The notes under the pieces: model-generated
The model's input: only the letters and a program-made list of their open reading frames with translations
The model's database searches: none
Told to the model about the DNA's origin: nothing
Shown: piece by piece, positions 62,007 through 64,000 of the stretch
Numbering within the stretch: the first letter of the stretch is position 1
Layout: the number at the start of each line of letters is the position of its first letter
Source: Echinococcus granulosus
Taxonomy: Eukaryota; Platyhelminthes; Cestoda; Cyclophyllidea; Taeniidae
DNA length: 64,000 bases
Assembly (NCBI RefSeq): GCF_000524195.1
Contig: NW_020170394.1
Span: forward strand, 362,309-426,308
Reading direction: 5' to 3'
Made by a program: the position numbers and the translations under genes

Positions 62007-64000
62007 AGCCGTCCAATGACAGCCTTCAATGCATTTAATGTTCCCTCAGGTCTTCAATTCACGTTCCACACTATACTTGTCTTGCACGCACACACAAGTG
62101 TGTGAGCGCGCATAATTCCCCTCCATTTTTCTACTTACGCACTCACTCATGTTGTTCAAAGCAACGATCTTTGGTTGGTTATTTTTGTCTCAAAACTGCT
62201 ATCTTGTGATCGATCATTTGTTCCTTTTCTGAACGTTTAAGTTCTTATTCTTTCCCCTACCCCTCTTCTATTCTCCTTTGTGTGGCGTCAAAATGACAGT
62301 TTTTGTAGCATCGTTTGTACAGGACTCGTTTACTGATCTTGTGATAGCCATTCCTCTTCTCGTAATTGGTCTAGTTGAGGAAAACCTTCGAGGACGAAAG
62401 TACTCATTTCTCACAGTCCTCATTAATCAAACCTCTTGAATTATGTGTGGCACAGAAATGTCTATGCAATTGTTACGCGGAACCCGAATAAGAAAGGCTT
62501 CCAAGCATTACCAGTTCTTCTTGGCCTGACTTGTGTTTGGGCTAGTGTAATTAGCCACAGGAACACTTTTTCCTCCAAAACAACTGCTCAGATAAACTCT
62601 AGGGATTTTGTAATCTTTCTACTGGAGTATAATTAATGGTAAGAGCAGACCCTCGCCGTACAAATTACACTAGCGGTCGGCCAAACATATGCTTATCCGA
62701 TGTTTCCTTCCAGAGGGATATCCAAGTAAACGACAAGAATTGGTAATTTGATGTCCTTGAGAGTGGTAAGATTGAGTAGGGAACTCAATGCAAATTACCT
62801 CCAGCCCGCAACCTTGCATCTGAGTGGCCAAGAGGGTTACTTCAGTTATACACATGCTTTCGATGGTAGGGTATGGGTAGGGAAAACAAATGCTGCCAAG
62901 TTATACTTATTTGAACAAAGGAAGACAGACTTCCTTCCCAAATCGCTCCACATAGAGCTGTACAGATGCAGCATTCGCAAAACTTGTACGCATTCGCGGC
63001 TTATAAATTTCTCTTTTCCGGGAAATTGCATTAAAAGACTATAATTTAGCATATAAATTAGAATAACGTAATTTAACAAAATGTATTCGACTTGTATTTT
63101 ATCAGTGGCAGTAAATTATAGAAATCTGTTAATGACATTTGTAAAAAACATGTCTTACCGAAAGATAGTGGTTTAAGTGACGAATCTTCATTAAGACAAA
63201 AATGTCAGATGTGGAAATTGTTCTCAGGATATGAATCTTTTAGCTTAGTTAAGCTTGGGGTGCAGTGTCGCAAAGACTCAAATGCAGTTTTGTAAAGATG
63301 TGATTGAATATCGTGTTGTAAAAGTGAATGAGTTCGCTCTGTGGAAGAACACTTTTTGTTACACGGGAACTGTGGTAGGGGCGATTTTTTTCTGACAATT
63401 GCCCTACTTAATGACATCATAAATTGTTTGCGAAGAGAAGCATCAGTCTACATTGCTGAGCTCGAAGCAGCATGTCGCTTGAGTCGCAGTATCGCTCAAA
63501 GATTTAATAGTCCCACACATGTTAACTTGGTAATTTATGGGTGACCAACGAACGTGCCACAGTCCTGTTGTTTTGCTAGTCCTTCCACGAATAGGAGAGT
63601 GACAAGTACTTGAACGGTCTTGACGTGTTATGATTTGGTGTTTTGTATAACTGTATGTTTAACTGCTCGGGAACTTCAGTATCCGTAGCTTGCAATGCCA
63701 CTTCGTGGCATGGCTGTCAGGCCATGCAAATTCCTCCTTAGCTCTTCTGCATGATAATGGAATGTAATCTTGACTGATACTTTGGTTACTACAACTACAA
63801 AATAGACTCGAGGCGCAAGAGAGCAACATCGAATAATCCTGGGCGTAGTAGGAATAATTTTAATGGCACTGTCACTAGTTTGTATACTACTTCTATTTAA
63901 ACAGCGCTTTTAGTTTTAAAAGTATTCTAGAATAAAAAGAATGCTCATTTTTTAGGCAAGGTCTGTAGATTACCAAAAGATATGTTTTTGTGTCTAAAGT
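62007..64000. other. 3' flank of SoxD
   Basis: Begins with the SoxD 3' UTR (a TG/CA patch near 62085-62110) and becomes AT-rich. A canonical AATAAA lies at 63931-63936. Short frames here (62436-62636, 62748-63044, 63341-63544) are not recognisable. No further gene is supported before the window ends. Confidence 0.5.

Overview
This is a eukaryotic nuclear window, most likely from a parasitic flatworm, and I favour a tapeworm. The organism call is inference. It rests on standard-code genes split by GT/AG introns, very short introns (29-33 nt) at the 5' ends of genes followed by longer ones, AT-rich non-coding DNA broken by CpG- and TG/CA-rich patches, and strongly diverged animal orthologues. 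No sequence unambiguously fixes the species.

Four genes can be read with good support. (1) 549-10379, minus: a short TRAK/Milton mitochondrial motor adaptor. Ten exons join in phase to a 528-residue partial protein whose N-terminal start was not found. (2) 21529-22896, minus: a complete PRELI-domain protein of the Slowmo/PRELID3 type, 4 exons and 306 aa, with a long C-terminal extension. (3) 24282-27192, plus: complete CDC73/parafibromin, 9 exons and 648 aa. (4) 56092-62006, plus: a SoxD (SOX5/6/13-type) HMG-box factor, 6 coding exons and 685 aa from the first usable ATG.

Layout: 0.5-10.4 kb is TRAK with large introns. 10.4-20.5 kb is AT-rich with no recognised gene and holds a small dispersed repeat family at 18.6-19.97 kb. 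20.5-27.2 kb is compact, with unexplained exon-like pieces, then PRELID3, two divergent small ORFs and CDC73. 27.2-56 kb contains no recognised gene. It is probably 5' flank or first-intron space for SoxD and contains CpG-rich islands, microsatellites and several exon-like micro-segments, including a possible first coding exon at 37248-37277. 56-62 kb is SoxD and the last 2 kb is its 3' flank.

The genes do not form a pathway. They are separate housekeeping or developmental functions: mitochondrial transport, mitochondrial lipid transfer, Paf1-complex transcription elongation and a developmental transcription factor. I saw no CRISPR array, operon, rRNA, tRNA or complete transposon.
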